Of a stretch of DNA of 64,000 nucleotides, positions 17,493 to 31,285 are shown piece after piece. The stretch is from the NCBI GenBank assembly GCA_905221125.1, contig CAJNBY010000001.1, positions 62,001-126,000 of the forward strand, written 5' to 3'. Position numbers and translations under genes: made by a program. Source of the DNA: a bacterium (GTDB taxonomy: Bacteria; Bacillota; Bacilli; Lactobacillales; Streptococcaceae). Below the pieces are notes generated by a model that was given only the letters and a program-made list of their open reading frames with translations, was not told where the DNA came from and did no database searches. Within the stretch, counting starts at the first letter, position 1. Each line of letters starts with the position of its first letter.

Positions 17493-20400
17493 TTATTCTA
17501 CTGTTTCTTCCACAGTTTCAACGGCAGTATCCACAACTACTTCTGTTGTTTCTTCGTTTCCTTCTTCCTCTACTGGAGGATTAAGGTATTCTTCTTCGTT
17601 GACAGCATGTGGTTCAAGGTTACGGTAACGGGCCATACCAGTACCAGCTGGGATGATTTTACCGATGATAACATTTTCCTTGAGTCCAAGGAGATGGTCT
17701 TTCTTACCACGGATAGCCGCGTCAGTAAGGACACGAGTTGTTTCCTGGAAGGAAGCCGCTGACAAGAAACTATTCGTTTCAAGTGAAGCTTTGGTAATTC
17801 CCATAAGAACTGGGCGACCTGTCGCTGGAACTCCACCTGCGATAAGGACATCTTTGTTGGCATCTGTAAAGTCATTGATATCCATGAGGGTACCCATGAG
17901 AAGATCTGTGTCACCTGGATCCATGACACGGACTTTACGGATCATTTGACGAACCATTACCTCGATGTGTTTGTCACCGATTTCTACCCCTTGGCTACGG
18001 TAAACTTTTTGTACTTCACCAAGAAGGTAAGTTTCAACTGATAAGACATCACGAACTGCAAGGAGACGTTTTGGTTGGATAGAACCTTCTGTAAGAGCAG
18101 CACCACGCGCTACTTGGTCTCCAACTTCAACACGCATACGAGCGGTAAATGGAACAACATATTCACCTTCGCCAGTTTCACCCTTAACAAAGACTTTCTT
18201 GGTACGAGTTGAGGCATCTTCTTCGATAGCCGTAACTTGTCCTTTAACCTCTGTGATAACCGCTTCACCTTTAGGATTGCGGGCTTCAAAGATTTCTTGG
18301 ACACGAGGAAGACCCTGAGTGATATCGGTATTTGAGGCAACCCCACCCGTGTGGAAGGTACGCATTGTAAGCTGTGTACCAGGTTCCCCGATAGATTGGG
18401 CAGCGATTGTACCAACTGCTTCACCAACTTCAACCGCATCACCAGTCGCCAAGTTGATACCGTAACAGTGACGGCAGACACCATGACGAGTGTTACATGT
18501 AAATACAGAGCGGATAGTTACTTCTTCCACACCAGCATTGACAATTTCACGCGCCTTGTCTTCTGTAATCAACTCATTTGGACCAATGATTACTGCACCA
18601 GTTTCTGGATGTTTAACAGTTTTCTTAGTGTAACGACCATTGAGACGTTCTTCTAGAGACTCGATCATCTCTTTTCCTTCTGCGATAGAACGGATCAAGA
18701 GACCACGGTCAGTTCCACAGTCGTCCTCACGGATGATAACGTCTTGGGCAACGTCAACCAAACGACGAGTCAAGTAACCTGAGTCGGCTGTCTTAAGGGC
18801 CGTATCGGTCATACCTTTACGGGCACCGTGAGTTGAGAAGAACATTTCGAGTACTGACAAACCTTCACGGAAGTTTGAAAGGATTGGCAATTCCATGATA
18901 CGTCCGTTCGGAGCAGCCATCAGACCACGCATACCGGCAAGCTGTGAGAAGTTTGAGATATTACCACGGGCTCCAGAGTCCATCATCATAACGATTGGGT
19001 TCTTAGGATCTTGGTTGGCAATCAAACGTTTCTCAAGTTTTTCACGGGCAGCACGCCATTCAGCTGTAACAGCATTGTAACGCTCGTCGTCTGTAATCAT
19101 ACCACGACGGAATTGTTTTGTGATTTGTTCTACACGTTTGTGTGATTCTTCAATGATTTCAGCCTTGTCATCAACGACTGGGATATCGGCGATACCCACT
19201 GTCAACCCTGCAAGAGTTGAGTGGTGGTAACCGAGGTTCTTCATACGGTCAAGTAAGGCAGATGTTTCTGTCGTACGGAAGCGTTTGAAGATTTCAGCGA
19301 TGATATTTCCAAGGTTTTTCTTCTTGAATGGAGGGTTAAGTTCAAGATTGCTGATAGCTTCCTTGATATCTCCACCAAGTGGCAAGAAGTATTTAGCTGG
19401 AACTCCTTCTGTCAAGTTGGCATTGTTTGGTTCTTGCAAGTATGGTAGACCCTCTGGCATGATGTCGTTGAAGAGGATTTTACCAACTGTTGTAAGTAAG
19501 ACCTTGTGTTTTTGCTCTTCTGTCCAAGGCTTGTTGAGGCTGTCTGTTGCGATACCAACACGTGAGTGAAGGTGAACATAACCATTACGGTAAGCCATAA
19601 CCGCTTCATCACGGTCTTTGAAGACCATTCCTTCACCTTCACGACCAGCTTCTTCCATAGTCAAGTAGTAGTTACCCAAAACCATGTCCTGAGATGGAGT
19701 AACAACTGGTTTACCATCTTTCGGGTTCAAGATGTGCTCAGCAGCGAGCATCAAGATACGAGCTTCTGCTTGGGCTTCTTCTGAAAGCGGTACGTGGATG
19801 GCCATTTGGTCCCCGTCAAAGTCGGCATTGTAGGCTTCACAGACAAGTGGGTGCAAGCGAAGGGCCTTACCATCAATCAAGACTGGCTCAAAGGCTTGGA
19901 TACCCAAACGGTGAAGGGTCGGTGCACGGTTCAAAAGCACTGGGTGTTCTTTGATCACTTCTTCAAGGATATCCCAGATACGCTCATCTCCACGTTCCAC
20001 CAAGCGTTTAGCCGCTTTGACGTTTTGCACGATATCACGCGCAACGATTTCACGCATCACAAATGGTTTAAAGAGCTCGATTGCCATTTCACGTGGCACA
20101 CCACATTGGTACATCTTAAGCGTTGGACCAACGGCGATAACAGAACGTCCTGAGAAGTCAACACGTTTACCGAGCAAGTTTTGACGGAAGCGTCCTTGTT
20201 TACCTTTAAGCATGTGGCTCAATGATTTCAATGGACGGCTACCTGGTCCTGTGATTGGACGACCACGACGACCATTGTCAATCAAAGCGTCAACTGCTTC
20301 TTGAAGCATACGCTTCTCATTTTGAACGATAATACCTGGTGCATTCAACTCAAGCAAACGAGCCAAACGGTTGTTACGGTTGATAACACGGCGGTAAAGG

Positions 20401-21170
20401 TCATTCAGGTCAGATGAGGCAAAACGGCCACCATCCAACTGCAACATTGGACGAAGATCTGGTGGAATAACCGGAAGGATGTTAAGAATCATCCATTCAG
20501 GTTTATTTCCAGACTTGTAAAAGGCATCCAAAACATCCAAACGACGGATGGCTTTGACACGTTTTTGTCCAGTAGCTGTTTTCAACTCTTCTTTGAGTTC
20601 AGCAATTTCTTTTTCAAGATCTACTTGTTTCAAAAGGTCTTGGATAGCTTCGGCACCCATCTTGGCAACGAATGATCCATAACCATATTCACGCAAGCGC
20701 TCACGGTATTCGCGCTCTGTCATGATAGACTTGTGCTCAAGTGGTGTATCCTTAGGATCAATCACCACATAAGCCGCAAAGTAGATAACTTCCTCGAGGG
20801 CACGAGGGCTCATATCAAGGGTCAAGCCCATACGGCTTGGAATTCCCTTGAAGTACCAGATGTGAGATACAGGAGCTTTCAACTCAATGTGCCCCATACG
20901 CTCACGACGAACTTTTGTACGCGTTACTTCAACCCCACAGCGGTCACAAACAATTCCTCTGTAACGAATGCGTTTGTACTTACCACAAGCACATTCCCAG
21001 TCTTTTGTAGGACCAAAGATAACTTCATCAAAGAGTCCTTCACGTTCTGGTTTCAAGGTACGGTAATTGATTGTTTCAGGTTTTTTGACTTCTCCATAAG
21101 ACCATGAACGGACTTTGCTTGGAGAAGCTAGGGTGATTTGCATACTTTTAAAACGATTTACATCAACCAC
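17493..21170 (-). CDS. rpoC: RNA polymerase subunit beta'
   Basis: 1225 residues, the normal streptococcal length. The N-terminal zinc ribbon [19 protein letters not shown] (near residue 60), the catalytic NADFDGDQM motif binding Mg, and the second zinc cluster CGTD...[11 protein letters not shown] are all present. It forms the active centre of RNA polymerase with RpoB. It lies 32 bp after rpoB on one transcript and ends with a short acidic tail. Genes between rpoC and tsaE are few here compared with my recollection of the pneumococcal locus. Confidence 0.99.
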   Translation of the reverse strand: MVDVNRFKSMQITLASPSKVRSWSYGEVKKPETINYRTLKPEREGLFDEVIFGPTKDWECACGKYKRIRYRGIVCDRCGVEVTRTKVRRERMGHIELKAPVSHIWYFKGIPSRMGLTLDMSPRALEEVIYFAAYVVIDPKDTPLEHKSIMTEREYRERLREYGYGSFVAKMGAEAIQDLLKQVDLEKEIAELKEELKTATGQKRVKAIRRLDVLDAFYKSGNKPEWMILNILPVIPPDLRPMLQLDGGRFASSDLNDLYRRVINRNNRLARLLELNAPGIIVQNEKRMLQEAVDALIDNGRRGRPITGPGSRPLKSLSHMLKGKQGRFRQNLLGKRVDFSGRSVIAVGPTLKMYQCGVPREMAIELFKPFVMREIVARDIVQNVKAAKRLVERGDERIWDILEEVIKEHPVLLNRAPTLHRLGIQAFEPVLIDGKALRLHPLVCEAYNADFDGDQMAIHVPLSEEAQAEARILMLAAEHILNPKDGKPVVTPSQDMVLGNYYLTMEEAGREGEGMVFKDRDEAVMAYRNGYVHLHSRVGIATDSLNKPWTEEQKHKVLLTTVGKILFNDIMPEGLPYLQEPNNANLTEGVPAKYFLPLGGDIKEAISNLELNPPFKKKNLGNIIAEIFKRFRTTETSALLDRMKNLGYHHSTLAGLTVGIADIPVVDDKAEIIEESHKRVEQITKQFRRGMITDDERYNAVTAEWRAAREKLEKRLIANQDPKNPIVMMMDSGARGNISNFSQLAGMRGLMAAPNGRIMELPILSNFREGLSVLEMFFSTHGARKGMTDTALKTADSGYLTRRLVDVAQDVIIREDDCGTDRGLLIRSIAEGKEMIESLEERLNGRYTKKTVKHPETGAVIIGPNELITEDKAREIVNAGVEEVTIRSVFTCNTRHGVCRHCYGINLATGDAVEVGEAVGTIAAQSIGEPGTQLTMRTFHTGGVASNTDITQGLPRVQEIFEARNPKGEAVITEVKGQVTAIEEDASTRTKKVFVKGETGEGEYVVPFTARMRVEVGDQVARGAALTEGSIQPKRLLAVRDVLSVETYLLGEVQKVYRSQGVEIGDKHIEVMVRQMIRKVRVMDPGDTDLLMGTLMDINDFTDANKDVLIAGGVPATGRPVLMGITKASLETNSFLSAASFQETTRVLTDAAIRGKKDHLLGLKENVIIGKIIPAGTGMARYRNLEPHAVNEEEYLNPPVEEEGNEETTEVVVDTAVETVEETVE

Positions 21171-21202
21171 TATTTCTTCCCTTTCTATTCTAAGTGAACT
21201 GC

Positions 21203-24814
<3,612 letters not shown>

Positions 24815-24957
24815 GATGATTCTCCTTTGTAAATAAGTTCCAAGCCTTGTCAATCAGGCTTTTCTAATCGTCATATGGTTTTAAAAACCCCTATCACCGT
24901 GTCCCTTTGATGAATTTTCAGAATCTTTAAGTCTTTGTTACAAATGCTCAAAATCCT

Positions 24958-25013
24958 GAAAAAAAGCACAAAAAGAGCAGCTAAATCTGACTTTTTCAGA
25001 AGATTTAACTGCT
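24958..25013 (-). terminator. Intrinsic terminator inside the rpoB leader
   Basis: On the minus strand AGCAGTTAAATCT pairs with AGATTTAGCTGCT, followed by CTTTTTGTGCTTTTTTTC. It lies about 50 bases after the predicted rpoBC start site and about 145 bases before the rpoB TTG, so every rpoBC transcript from that promoter must pass it. This suggests attenuation. Confidence 0.75.
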
Positions 25014-25068
25014 GTGAGCCTTGTCTGGACAATATTTCAGACAAAACCTACGACAAATGATTACTCAT

Positions 25069-25097
25069 ATTATACCCTATTTAGCTAGATTTTTCAA
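25069..25097 (-). promoter_or_regulatory. rpoBC promoter
   Basis: TTGAAA (25092-25097) and a consensus TATAAT (25069-25074) with 17 bp between them, on the minus strand. The predicted start is near 25062, giving a leader of about 250 bases. A small dyad TTGTCTG/CAGACAA (25021-25045) lies between the start and the leader terminator. Confidence 0.8.
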
Positions 25098-25306
25098 GGG
25101 ATTCTGTGGATTTTTGGTAAATTTTTTTCCTATAAAAATTGAATTCAACTATTGCTTTACGAAGTTCATTTTCAGCCTAATTACCCAAAAAGAATCAAAA
25201 AGAATATAGTAAATTACGATTATCCTATTTTATATTGGCCCATTTTTCTTGACTTTACTTGGTTTTTCTTTTAATATATATGTATAAATATATAAGGAGG
25301 TTTATT

Positions 25307-26785
25307 ATGGATATTTTGCTTTCTGAAACAGAAGAGAATTTGCTAATGTTACTGGAAGAACTAACCAAACACCAGGATTGGATACAAGATTCATCTTTGT
25401 CAGAAAATCTGAATCTACCATCAGAAGAATTGCAAGAACACCTTGCTAGCATCGAACAATTATTTCCTAACCTCCTTATTCGATCAACAAAAGAAGGTAT
25501 TCAGTTGCGGTTTGAAGACAGAAACTCTTTAGACCCTAAAATTGCTATCTTTGAACAATCCCCAACTTATTCTTTTTTGAACCAACTTTTTTTCAAGGAC
25601 AGCCAATCATTTGACCAAATATGTCAGGTACTTTCGGCTAATCCAGAGCAGATTGAGGAAATCATCCACCATCTAAACACACTCCTTCCCCAACACTATG
25701 GCGTCAGCATCCAGCCTTCCCCTCTGAGCATGACGGGGACAGAAGAAGATATTCGCGCCTTTTATCTGGACTACTTTAGCCAAAGTTACAGCTTTCTTGA
25801 TTGGCCCTTCTCTTCTATTTCCGAAGAGTGTCTGACTGACTTGATTCAGTTATTTTTGAACGCCCAACAAGTTTCACTCAACCCCAGCAGTCTACGGCAG
25901 ATTAAATATACCCTAGCTATCAATCTGGAGCGTTTTAATAAGAAACACTTTATTGAAAATCCCACTCCCCTTTTAACCAGCTACTACAACTCTCTCATGC
26001 AAATTCCGCAGTTTGAACAAGAGATCAAAAAGCTGGCTAAAAAACTCCATTTTGAACCTACAAAGGAAACACTGGAACAGCTATTTTCAACCCCAGTAAA
26101 GTCTCCTCAAATCACAAACAAGCCTAACAATGGAGCCTTAGGAGACATTCATCAGATCCAAAAATCCTACCGTTTATTGAGCCAAATTCTAGAAGAGCTG
26201 GCCAAAGAATTTCACCTACAGATTGAAAATCGCGAAGAATTGATTTGGCTCCTCCACTACACTGCCCAATCTGATTTTCTCCACCCACTTAGCAACAAAT
26301 CTCTTGAAAATCAAAAGTCTCTGCTTTTAACCAATTACCAAAAAGAATTTCCTAAACTATTGGACGCCAGTCAAAGGAAATTTCAGGCTTATCTAGCTGA
26401 AATTGGTCTAGAAAGTCACCCGAGTAAACTACAAGAGCTAGTTTATGCCTTTTCGATTCAAGGGCAGCGAATTTTAGTCCAATTACTTCAAAAACTTCCC
26501 AAAATTCGTGTTTTGGTCATTAGTCATCTAGATCGTGAGCACGCACAAAACCTAATTGACACCCTTTCCCACTACGGTAACAATCTCTATCTATTTGACC
26601 CTTGGGAAAAGTCCAGTATCTCTTCCTCAATCTTCAATCAAATTCCACACGATATTGTTATCTCCACCTTCCCTGTTTCCAACTGTCCGAAACCCATTAT
26701 TTGTAGTCGGAATCTTTCTACTGCAGAACTATTTCACCACCTCCACCTTTTGGGTTCACAAATTCATAAAGAAAGACTAGCTTAG
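25307..26785 (+). CDS. Mga-like transcriptional regulator
   Basis: 492 residues from the ATG with an AAGGAGG ribosome site (25294-25300). Its promoter is TTGACT-N17-TAATAT (25249-25277). The N-terminus (about 1-65) looks like a winged helix, a second Mga-type helix-turn-helix region follows (FDQICQVLSANPEQIEEIIH), then PRD-like helical domains. The C-terminus (about residues 400-490, KIRVLVISHLDREHAQNLID) resembles the EIIB-like domain of Mga/AtxA proteins. Such regulators link sugar status to surface-protein genes. The pullulanase gene spuA is next on the same strand, so it may be a target; that is inference. Confidence 0.75.
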   Translation: MDILLSETEENLLMLLEELTKHQDWIQDSSLSENLNLPSEELQEHLASIEQLFPNLLIRSTKEGIQLRFEDRNSLDPKIAIFEQSPTYSFLNQLFFKDSQSFDQICQVLSANPEQIEEIIHHLNTLLPQHYGVSIQPSPLSMTGTEEDIRAFYLDYFSQSYSFLDWPFSSISEECLTDLIQLFLNAQQVSLNPSSLRQIKYTLAINLERFNKKHFIENPTPLLTSYYNSLMQIPQFEQEIKKLAKKLHFEPTKETLEQLFSTPVKSPQITNKPNNGALGDIHQIQKSYRLLSQILEELAKEFHLQIENREELIWLLHYTAQSDFLHPLSNKSLENQKSLLLTNYQKEFPKLLDASQRKFQAYLAEIGLESHPSKLQELVYAFSIQGQRILVQLLQKLPKIRVLVISHLDREHAQNLIDTLSHYGNNLYLFDPWEKSSISSSIFNQIPHDIVISTFPVSNCPKPIICSRNLSTAELFHHLHLLGSQIHKERLA

Positions 26786-26817
26786 TCGTAACAGAAAACC
26801 TGTTGCGATTTTTCTTT
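26786..26817 (+). terminator. Terminator after the Mga-like gene
   Basis: Stem TCGTAACAG/CTGTTGCGA followed by TTTTTCTTTT. It begins at the stop codon and isolates spuA transcription from the regulator gene. Confidence 0.85.
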
Positions 26818-26830
26818 TAGTTCAATTTCA

Positions 26831-26868
26831 AGAAAACGCTTGCATATTGTTTTACTACATGCTATACT
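26831..26868 (+). promoter_or_regulatory. spuA promoter with overlapping cre site
   Basis: TTGCAT (26840-26845), 17 bp, then extended -10 TGC-TATACT (26863-26868). AGAAAACGCTTGCA (26831-26844) matches the catabolite-responsive element consensus TGNAARCGNWWNCA except for the first T, and covers the -35 box. CcpA repression in the presence of glucose is expected for a starch/glycogen-degrading enzyme. Confidence 0.7.
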
Positions 26869-26899
26869 GATATAGAAATTTATTGATTGGAGAATCATT

Positions 26900-29800
26900 A
26901 TGAGAAAAACACCAGCTCAAACTGAGAAAAAAATGGTTTACAGCATCCGTTCCCTCAAAAATGGAACTGGTTCTGTCCTTATCGGAGCAAGTCTTGTCCT
27001 ACTTGCTATGACTACACCAACTATCTCAGCCAACGAAAATACACCAACCACTAACGCAAGTAATAGTGAAACTACTACTGCCCTTACTCCACCTCTTACT
27101 GATGCAACAAACATCGCTGGCAAGAACGAAAGCGATTTTTCTTCAACTAACAATGCAAACGCTTCCCTAGAGAAAAAAGAAGAAAAACCTGCAACAGAGC
27201 CAACAACTCCTGCTGCAAGCTCAACTGATCCAGCACCACAAACCGGACAAGATCGTTCAAGTGAGCCAACGACTTCTACTAGTCCAGTAACGACTGAAAC
27301 TAAGGCAGAAGAGCCAATAGAAGACAACTACTTCCGTATCCACGTCAAAAAACTTCCTGAAGAAAACAAGGATGCTCAAGGACTATGGACTTGGGACGAT
27401 GTTGAAAAACCTTCTGAAAACTGGCCAAACGGAGCCCTGTCCTTTAAGGATGCCAAAAAAGATGACTACGGATACTACCTAGACGTCAAATTAAAGGGAG
27501 AACAAGCCAAGAAAATTAGCTTCCTCATCAACAATACAGCTGGAAAGAATCTAACCGGCGATAAATCGGCCGAAAAACTAGTTCCAAAAATGAACGAGGC
27601 TTGGTTGGACCAAGATTACAAGGTTTTCTCTTACGAGCCACAACCTGCAGGAACTGTTCGCGTCAACTACTACCGTACAGATGGCAACTATGACAAGAAA
27701 TCTCTCTGGTACTGGGGAGATGTGAAAAATCCAAGTAGCGCTCAATGGCCTGACGGAACAGACTTTACGGCTACAGGCAAATATGGTCGCTATATCGATA
27801 TTCCTCTTAAGGATGCCGCTAAAGAATTTGGATTTTTGTTACTAGATGAGAGCAAAAAAGGAGACGACGTGAAAATCCGTAAAGAAGATTATAAGTTCAC
27901 AGATTTGAAAAATCATAGCCAAATTTTTCTAAAAGACGATGACGAATCGATTTACACAAATCCATACTATGTCCATGATATCCGTATGACAGGAGCCCAA
28001 CACGTAGGAACTTCTAGCATTGAAAGTAGTTTTTCAACACTGGTCGGTGCCAAAAAAGAAGATATTCTCAAGCACTCCAACATCACTAATCACCTAGGAA
28101 ACAAGGTAACTATTACCGATGTTGCAATCGACGAAGCTGGTAAGAAAGTAACTTACAGCGGAGATTTCTCTGACACAAAACATCCATATACTGTTAGCTA
28201 CAATTCCGACCAATTCACTACCAAAACAAGCTGGCGCCTTAAAGATGAGACTTACAGCTATGATGGCAAACTGGGAGCTGACCTCAAAGAAGAAGGAAAA
28301 CAGGTTGATTTAACCCTTTGGTCACCAAGTGCTGATAAGGTTTCTGTTGTTGTCTACGACAAAAATGACCCTAACAAAGTAGTTGGAACTGTCGCTCTTG
28401 AAAAAGGGGAAAGAGGAACCTGGAAACAAACTCTAGATAGCACAAACAAACTAGGAATCACAGATTTCACCGGATACTATTATCAATACCAAATCGAGCG
28501 TCAAGGGAAAACTGTTCTTGCACTCGATCCTTACGCTAAATCCCTCGCTGCTTGGAATAGTGACGATGCCAAAATCGACGATGCCCATAAAGTGGCTAAA
28601 GCTGCCTTTGTCGATCCAGCAAAACTAGGACCTCAAGACTTGACTTATGGTAAAATTCACAACTTCAAGACTCGTGAAGATGCCGTTATCTACGAAGCTC
28701 ATGTGCGTGACTTCACTTCAGATCCTGCCATTGCAAAAGACTTGACCAAACCATTTGGTACTTTTGAAGCCTTCATTGAAAAACTAGACTATCTCAAAGA
28801 CTTGGGTGTAACCCACATCCAGCTCCTTCCAGTCTTGTCTTACTACTTTGTCAATGAGTTGAAAAACCATGAACGCTTGTCTGACTATGCTTCAAGCAAT
28901 AGCAACTACAACTGGGGATATGACCCTCAAAACTACTTCTCCTTGACTGGTATGTACTCAAGCGATCCTAAGAATCCAGAAAAACGAATCGCAGAATTTA
29001 AAAACCTCATCAACGAAATCCACAAACGTGGCATGGGAGCTATCTTAGATGTCGTTTATAACCACACAGCCAAAGTCGATATCTTTGAAAACCTAGAGCC
29101 AAACTACTACCACTTTATGGATGCTGATGGAACACCTCGAACTAGCTTTGGTGGTGGACGCTTGGGGACAACCCACCATATGACCAAACGTCTCCTAGTT
29201 GACTCTATCAAATACCTAGTTGATACCTACAAAGTAGATGGATTCCGCTTCGATATGATGGGAGACCATGATGCCGCTTCTATCGAAGAAGCTTACAAGG
29301 CTGCACGTGCCCTCAATCCAAATCTTATCATGCTTGGTGAAGGTTGGAGAACCTATGCTGGTGATGAAAATATGCCTACTAGAGCTGCTGACCAAGATTG
29401 GATGAAACATACCGATACTGTCGCAGTCTTCTCAGACGACATCCGTAACAACCTTAAATCAGGTTATCCAAATGAAGGCCAACCTGCCTTTATCACAGGT
29501 GGCAAGCGTGATATCAACACTATCTTCAAAAATCTGATTGCTCAACCAACCAACTTTGAAGCAGACAGTCCTGGAGATGTCATCCAATACATCGCAGCCC
29601 ATGATAACTTGACCCTCTTTGACATCATTGCCCAGTCTATTAAAAAAGACCCAAGCAAGGCTGAGAACTATGCTGAAATCCATCGTCGTTTACGACTTGG
29701 AAACCTTATGGTCTTGACAGCTCAAGGAACTCCATTTATCCACTCTGGTCAAGAATACGGACGTACCAAACAATTCCGTGATCCAGCCTACAAGACTCCA

Positions 29801-31057
29801 GTCGCAGAGGATAAGGTTCCAAACAAATCTCACTTGTTGCGTGATAAAGACGGCAATCCATTTGACTATCCTTACTTCATCCATGACTCTTACGATTCTA
29901 GTGATGCTATTAACAAATTTGACTGGACTAAGGCTACAGATGGTAAAGCTTATCCTGAAAATGTCAAGAGCCGTGACTATATGAAAGGGTTGATTGCCCT
30001 TCGTCAATCTACAGATGCCTTCCGACTTAAGAGTCTTCAAGATATCAAAGACCGTGTCCACCTCATCACTGTCCCAGGCCAAAATGGTGTGGAAAAAGAG
30101 GACGTGGTGATTGGCTACCAAATCACTGCTCCAAATGGAGATATCTATGCAGTCTTTGTCAATGCGGACGAAAAAGCTCGTGAATTTAACTTAGGAACTG
30201 CCTTTGCCCACCTCAGAAATGCTGAAGTTTTAGCAGATGAAAATCAAGCAGGACCAGTCGGAATTGCCAACCCTAAAGGGCTTGAATGGACTGAAAAAGG
30301 TTTGAAATTAAATGCCCTTACAGCCACTGTTCTTCGAATCTCTCAAGGCGGTGCCATCGTTGCCCCAGCTGTGGAAGAAAAACCAGAATTTGATCTTTCT
30401 AGCTTAACACAAGAGCAAAATCAAAATAACGGCCAAGACAATATTCCAAACCGAGTCGTCAAACCGGAACATCAAAATCCAGCTCCACAGGCTAAACCTG
30501 ATTCTGCAAAACCAGATGCAAAAGTAGCAGATGCAGATCATAAACCTAGCCAAGCTACAACTGATTCACAGGCTGAAAAACCACATAAGGACAATAATAC
30601 TCAATCACTTCCATCTACGTCTACACAAACTATTGTCACTTCCTATACTCCAGCTTATACAAATAAGAAACCAGAAACTCCAAATCAGACAACTAAAACT
30701 AGTTGGAAACAAGAAAATGGCATCTGGTATTTCTATAAAGCAGACGGTTCTCTAGCTACTGGTTGGGTCAAAGATGGAGATACTTGGTATTATCTAAAAG
30801 ATGATGGCTCTATGGTAACTGGTTGGGTCAAAGATGGCAATGTTTGGTACTTCCTAAATAGTAACGGCTCTATGTCAACTGGTTGGGTCAAAGATGGAGA
30901 TACTTGGTACTATCTAGATCCATCAGGAGCTATGAAAGAAAATCAATGGTTTGAAGTTTCTGGCAAATGGTACTATGTTGATTCATCAGGTAAACTTGCC
31001 GTTAATACAAGAGTTGAAGGCTATTTGGTCAATGAAAACGGTGAATGGGTTAGCTAA
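26900..31057 (+). CDS. spuA: Cell-surface pullulanase SpuA with C-terminal choline-binding module
   Basis: 1385 residues. A YSIRK-like signal peptide (YSIRSLKNG at residue 14, cleavage near 44) is followed by a low-complexity linker, two CBM41 glycogen-binding modules (about 146-355; WTWDDVEKPSENWP and WYWGDVKNPSSAQWP), a CBM48-type domain and a GH13 catalytic domain. Catalytic residues are visible: nucleophile D785 (GFRFDMM), acid/base E814 (LGEGW) and D902 (AAHDN). It debranches alpha-1,6 links in glycogen and pullulan. The C-terminus is unusual. From S1268 it has five choline-binding repeats of about 20 residues (GWVKDGDTWYYL type), not the LPXTG anchor of pneumococcal SpuA. It should therefore bind choline on teichoic acid non-covalently. 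Confidence 0.93.
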   Translation: MRKTPAQTEKKMVYSIRSLKNGTGSVLIGASLVLLAMTTPTISANENTPTTNASNSETTTALTPPLTDATNIAGKNESDFSSTNNANASLEKKEEKPATEPTTPAASSTDPAPQTGQDRSSEPTTSTSPVTTETKAEEPIEDNYFRIHVKKLPEENKDAQGLWTWDDVEKPSENWPNGALSFKDAKKDDYGYYLDVKLKGEQAKKISFLINNTAGKNLTGDKSAEKLVPKMNEAWLDQDYKVFSYEPQPAGTVRVNYYRTDGNYDKKSLWYWGDVKNPSSAQWPDGTDFTATGKYGRYIDIPLKDAAKEFGFLLLDESKKGDDVKIRKEDYKFTDLKNHSQIFLKDDDESIYTNPYYVHDIRMTGAQHVGTSSIESSFSTLVGAKKEDILKHSNITNHLGNKVTITDVAIDEAGKKVTYSGDFSDTKHPYTVSYNSDQFTTKTSWRLKDETYSYDGKLGADLKEEGKQVDLTLWSPSADKVSVVVYDKNDPNKVVGTVALEKGERGTWKQTLDSTNKLGITDFTGYYYQYQIERQGKTVLALDPYAKSLAAWNSDDAKIDDAHKVAKAAFVDPAKLGPQDLTYGKIHNFKTREDAVIYEAHVRDFTSDPAIAKDLTKPFGTFEAFIEKLDYLKDLGVTHIQLLPVLSYYFVNELKNHERLSDYASSNSNYNWGYDPQNYFSLTGMYSSDPKNPEKRIAEFKNLINEIHKRGMGAILDVVYNHTAKVDIFENLEPNYYHFMDADGTPRTSFGGGRLGTTHHMTKRLLVDSIKYLVDTYKVDGFRFDMMGDHDAASIEEAYKAARALNPNLIMLGEGWRTYAGDENMPTRAADQDWMKHTDTVAVFSDDIRNNLKSGYPNEGQPAFITGGKRDINTIFKNLIAQPTNFEADSPGDVIQYIAAHDNLTLFDIIAQSIKKDPSKAENYAEIHRRLRLGNLMVLTAQGTPFIHSGQEYGRTKQFRDPAYKTPVAEDKVPNKSHLLRDKDGNPFDYPYFIHDSYDSSDAINKFDWTKATDGKAYPENVKSRDYMKGLIALRQSTDAFRLKSLQDIKDRVHLITVPGQNGVEKEDVVIGYQITAPNGDIYAVFVNADEKAREFNLGTAFAHLRNAEVLADENQAGPVGIANPKGLEWTEKGLKLNALTATVLRISQGGAIVAPAVEEKPEFDLSSLTQEQNQNNGQDNIPNRVVKPEHQNPAPQAKPDSAKPDAKVADADHKPSQATTDSQAEKPHKDNNTQSLPSTSTQTIVTSYTPAYTNKKPETPNQTTKTSWKQENGIWYFYKADGSLATGWVKDGDTWYYLKDDGSMVTGWVKDGNVWYFLNSNGSMSTGWVKDGDTWYYLDPSGAMKENQWFEVSGKWYYVDSSGKLAVNTRVEGYLVNENGEWVS

Positions 31058-31099
31058 AATTTCTACTATATAACCTTTGCATAGCTAGATATAACTAAT

Positions 31100-31203
31100 C
31101 CAAATACAGGAACCTCAACGATCACAAACTCCTGTTTGCAGGAATTAGTCTCCTTGCCCTTCTAGGTCTCGGGTTCTTACTAAAAAACAAAAAAGAAAAC
31201 TAA
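31100..31203 (+). pseudogene. Relic of the ancestral SpuA LPXTG sorting signal
   Basis: Only 43 bp after the spuA stop codon the sequence reads PNTGTS (31100-31117). After a one-base frameshift, it continues from 31120 as DHKLLFAGISLLALLGLG then FLLKNKKEN and a stop. That is a complete hydrophobic segment and charged tail of a sortase signal, as found at the end of LPXTG-anchored pullulanases. It has no start codon and is out of use. Confidence 0.8.
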
Positions 31204-31225
31204 ACTAGCCCTCCTATAGAACAAT

Positions 31226-31258
31226 CCCCCAAGCCTTGACGCTCGGGGGATTGATTTT
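31226..31258 (+). terminator. Terminator after spuA
   Basis: Stem CAATCCCCC/GGGGGATTG with an 11- to 15-base loop, followed by ATTTTTGT. It lies downstream of the sorting-signal relic and was presumably the terminator of the original gene. Confidence 0.85.
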
Positions 31259-31285
31259 TGTACAATATAATTAGTTTATATATGA

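Noticed and set aside
24815..24853. RpoB start 13 codons upstream (ATG at 24853)
   Set aside because: No ribosome site there, and the TTG at 24814 has an ideal one and gives the known length and N-terminus.
30700..31057. Frameshift or assembly error joining spuA to a separate choline-binding protein gene
   Set aside because: The frame is continuous through linker and repeats, with a proline- and threonine-rich spacer typical of such junctions. The relic after the stop argues for real recombination; a sequencing check remains useful.
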